DNA from: CAZQQN01 sp964549595
GTDB lineage: Bacteria > Bacteroidota > Bacteroidia > CAILMK01 > CAYYUA01
Direction: 5' to 3'
DNA: 25,390 nucleotides
Assembly: GCA_964549595.1 (NCBI GenBank)
Contig: CAZJWK010000029.1
Span: 1-25,390 of the forward strand
Of the stretch, positions 24,564 to 25,390 are shown piece after piece; within the stretch, counting starts at the first letter, position 1, and each line of letters starts with the position of its first letter. The notes beneath the pieces were generated by a model that saw only the letters and a program-made list of their open reading frames with translations, was not told the DNA's origin and did not search any database. Made by a program: the position numbers and the translations under genes.

Positions 24564-25048
24564 GTTTTTTTAAGGGGGGACTAATTGAAAATCTTCCCAT
24601 ATAGTGCAAATTATCTTTATGGAACACCCCTGAAAACCCATAATACCCTTTTACCCGCTGAAACTTTTTCAAATCTGTCTCTGAAGGGGGTAAATGGTAG
24701 CTACCAAAAGGGTTTCTTTTGCTTTCGAAATTTTTGTGCCTGAGGTTATTGGTTAAAATGTTTTAAAAACAGCATAAAGTGAAACCTTAAAACAAATTTA
24801 TGAATGCCTATATTTTATTGGAGTAAATAAATGGTAAGTGCTCATTACCAACATTTTATTTAATACCCGGATTCATTTTTCATTGTGATCCATGAGAAAT
24901 GCCACAGGCTAAAAAAGCTTAAAACCAGAAGTAAACTGCTACTTTACTTTTTAAATCTTTTTTATAGGTTAAAAAATTATGTAAGCCAATGAAAAAATTT
25001 TAAATTTATAATATGAAAATGTAACAAACTTTATAAAACCTAAATGTT
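24564..25048. other. AT-rich divergent intergenic region
   Basis: No gene is visible on either strand in about 480 bases between the divergent beta-barrel gene and the partial secreted protein. The right half is very AT-rich with A and T tracts and must hold the promoter of the rightmost gene, but I saw no TAnnTTTG match in the 150 bases before its ATG. Confidence 0.5.
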
Positions 25049-25390
25049 ATGGGTTCTTTTGTACAAAGACTTTTTATAGTTGTGTCCTTAATTGGCTTTT
25101 TAATTCCTGTTCAGTCAAAGGCTGTTCATGTCATGGGATCCGATATTACCTGGAAGTGTCTGGGCAATGACAGCTTTGAAGTGACCTTATCCGTTTACCG
25201 GGATTGTCGCGGGGTTGATTTACAACATATTAACTTCTATACCGATTGTAAATCAGGTGGCTACGGGCGTAATATTCCTACCACGCAAAAAGGAACTACA
25301 AGTGTTACCGATGTGACCCCTGTTTGTAAATCTAATTGTACGCCATGCTCCAGCAGTGGGTGTAATTTTCAGTATGGCATTGAAAAGCAT
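25049..25390 (+). CDS. N-terminal part of a second secreted protein related to the giant PKD protein
   Basis: The frame is open to the window end (114 codons seen). It starts with a signal peptide (about residues 1-25) and continues A-V-H-V-M-G-S-D-I-T-W...F-E-V-T-L-S-V-Y-R-D-C-R-G. This parallels the N-terminus of the 1,568-residue protein (T-H-L-V-G-G-D-L-T-Y...Y-E-I-T-L-N-Y-Y-F-D-C-D-G), and a later D-V-T-P-V-C and G-I-E-K stretch parallels D-I-A-P-L-C and G-I-E-K there. The module is therefore the same, with conserved Cys. The full protein is probably a large T9SS-exported surface protein with repeat domains, but the rest lies outside the window. An ATG five bases upstream is in a different frame that soon stops. 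Confidence 0.75.
   Translation, partial: MGSFVQRLFIVVSLIGFLIPVQSKAVHVMGSDITWKCLGNDSFEVTLSVYRDCRGVDLQHINFYTDCKSGGYGRNIPTTQKGTTSVTDVTPVCKSNCTPCSSSGCNFQYGIEKH

Noticed and set aside
1..25390. CRISPR arrays, insertion sequences, integrases or defence genes
   Set aside because: I saw no regularly spaced repeats, no transposase or integrase motifs and no terminal inverted repeats.

Overview
The window comes from a member of the Bacteroidota, probably a gliding or marine-type lineage. Evidence for this: a 1,568-residue secreted protein ends in a type IX secretion (T9SS) type-B sorting domain. Many small lipoproteins and outer-membrane barrels are present. Several genes have TAnnTTTG-like -7 promoter elements and weak Shine-Dalgarno sites. 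The DNA is moderately AT-rich. A run of ten N at 22655-22664 marks an assembly gap, so the sequence is a draft scaffold and the order across that point is a scaffolding inference.

Layout. Positions 2-481 hold what looks like a decayed gldN/porN-like reading frame, followed by gene-free DNA to 970. From 971 to 7606 six genes run on the + strand with gaps of 0-50 bases: a Cys-rich small lipoprotein, an LPP20-like lipoprotein, a DUF6175 protein, a protein with two Cys-bounded helical repeats, and two paralogous outer-membrane proteins (640 and 560 aa). Every product carries an export signal. I read this as an uncharacterised envelope assembly whose parts resemble hypothetical proteins I remember from Bacteroides; it is the best candidate here for an undescribed system. 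Converging on it (7630-12336, - strand) is the giant PKD-repeat T9SS protein. A second protein with the same type of N-terminal domain starts at 25049 and runs off the window.

The middle is housekeeping, all on the - strand: tRNA-Leu(CAA), rseP, dxr, gyrB (with a clear intrinsic terminator), coaE, and a GH15 glucoamylase-like gene. dxr and rseP form a tight pair; gyrB is transcriptionally separated from them by the hairpin at 15694-15732.

The right part holds a seven-haem c-type cytochrome lipoprotein with TPR repeats (+ strand, true start probably 20585), the assembly gap, and then a two-gene - strand unit: a 280-aa putative outer-membrane protein followed by an S41-family peptidase lipoprotein whose start is better placed at 23672.

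Family assignments come from motifs and memory of families; no database search was run.
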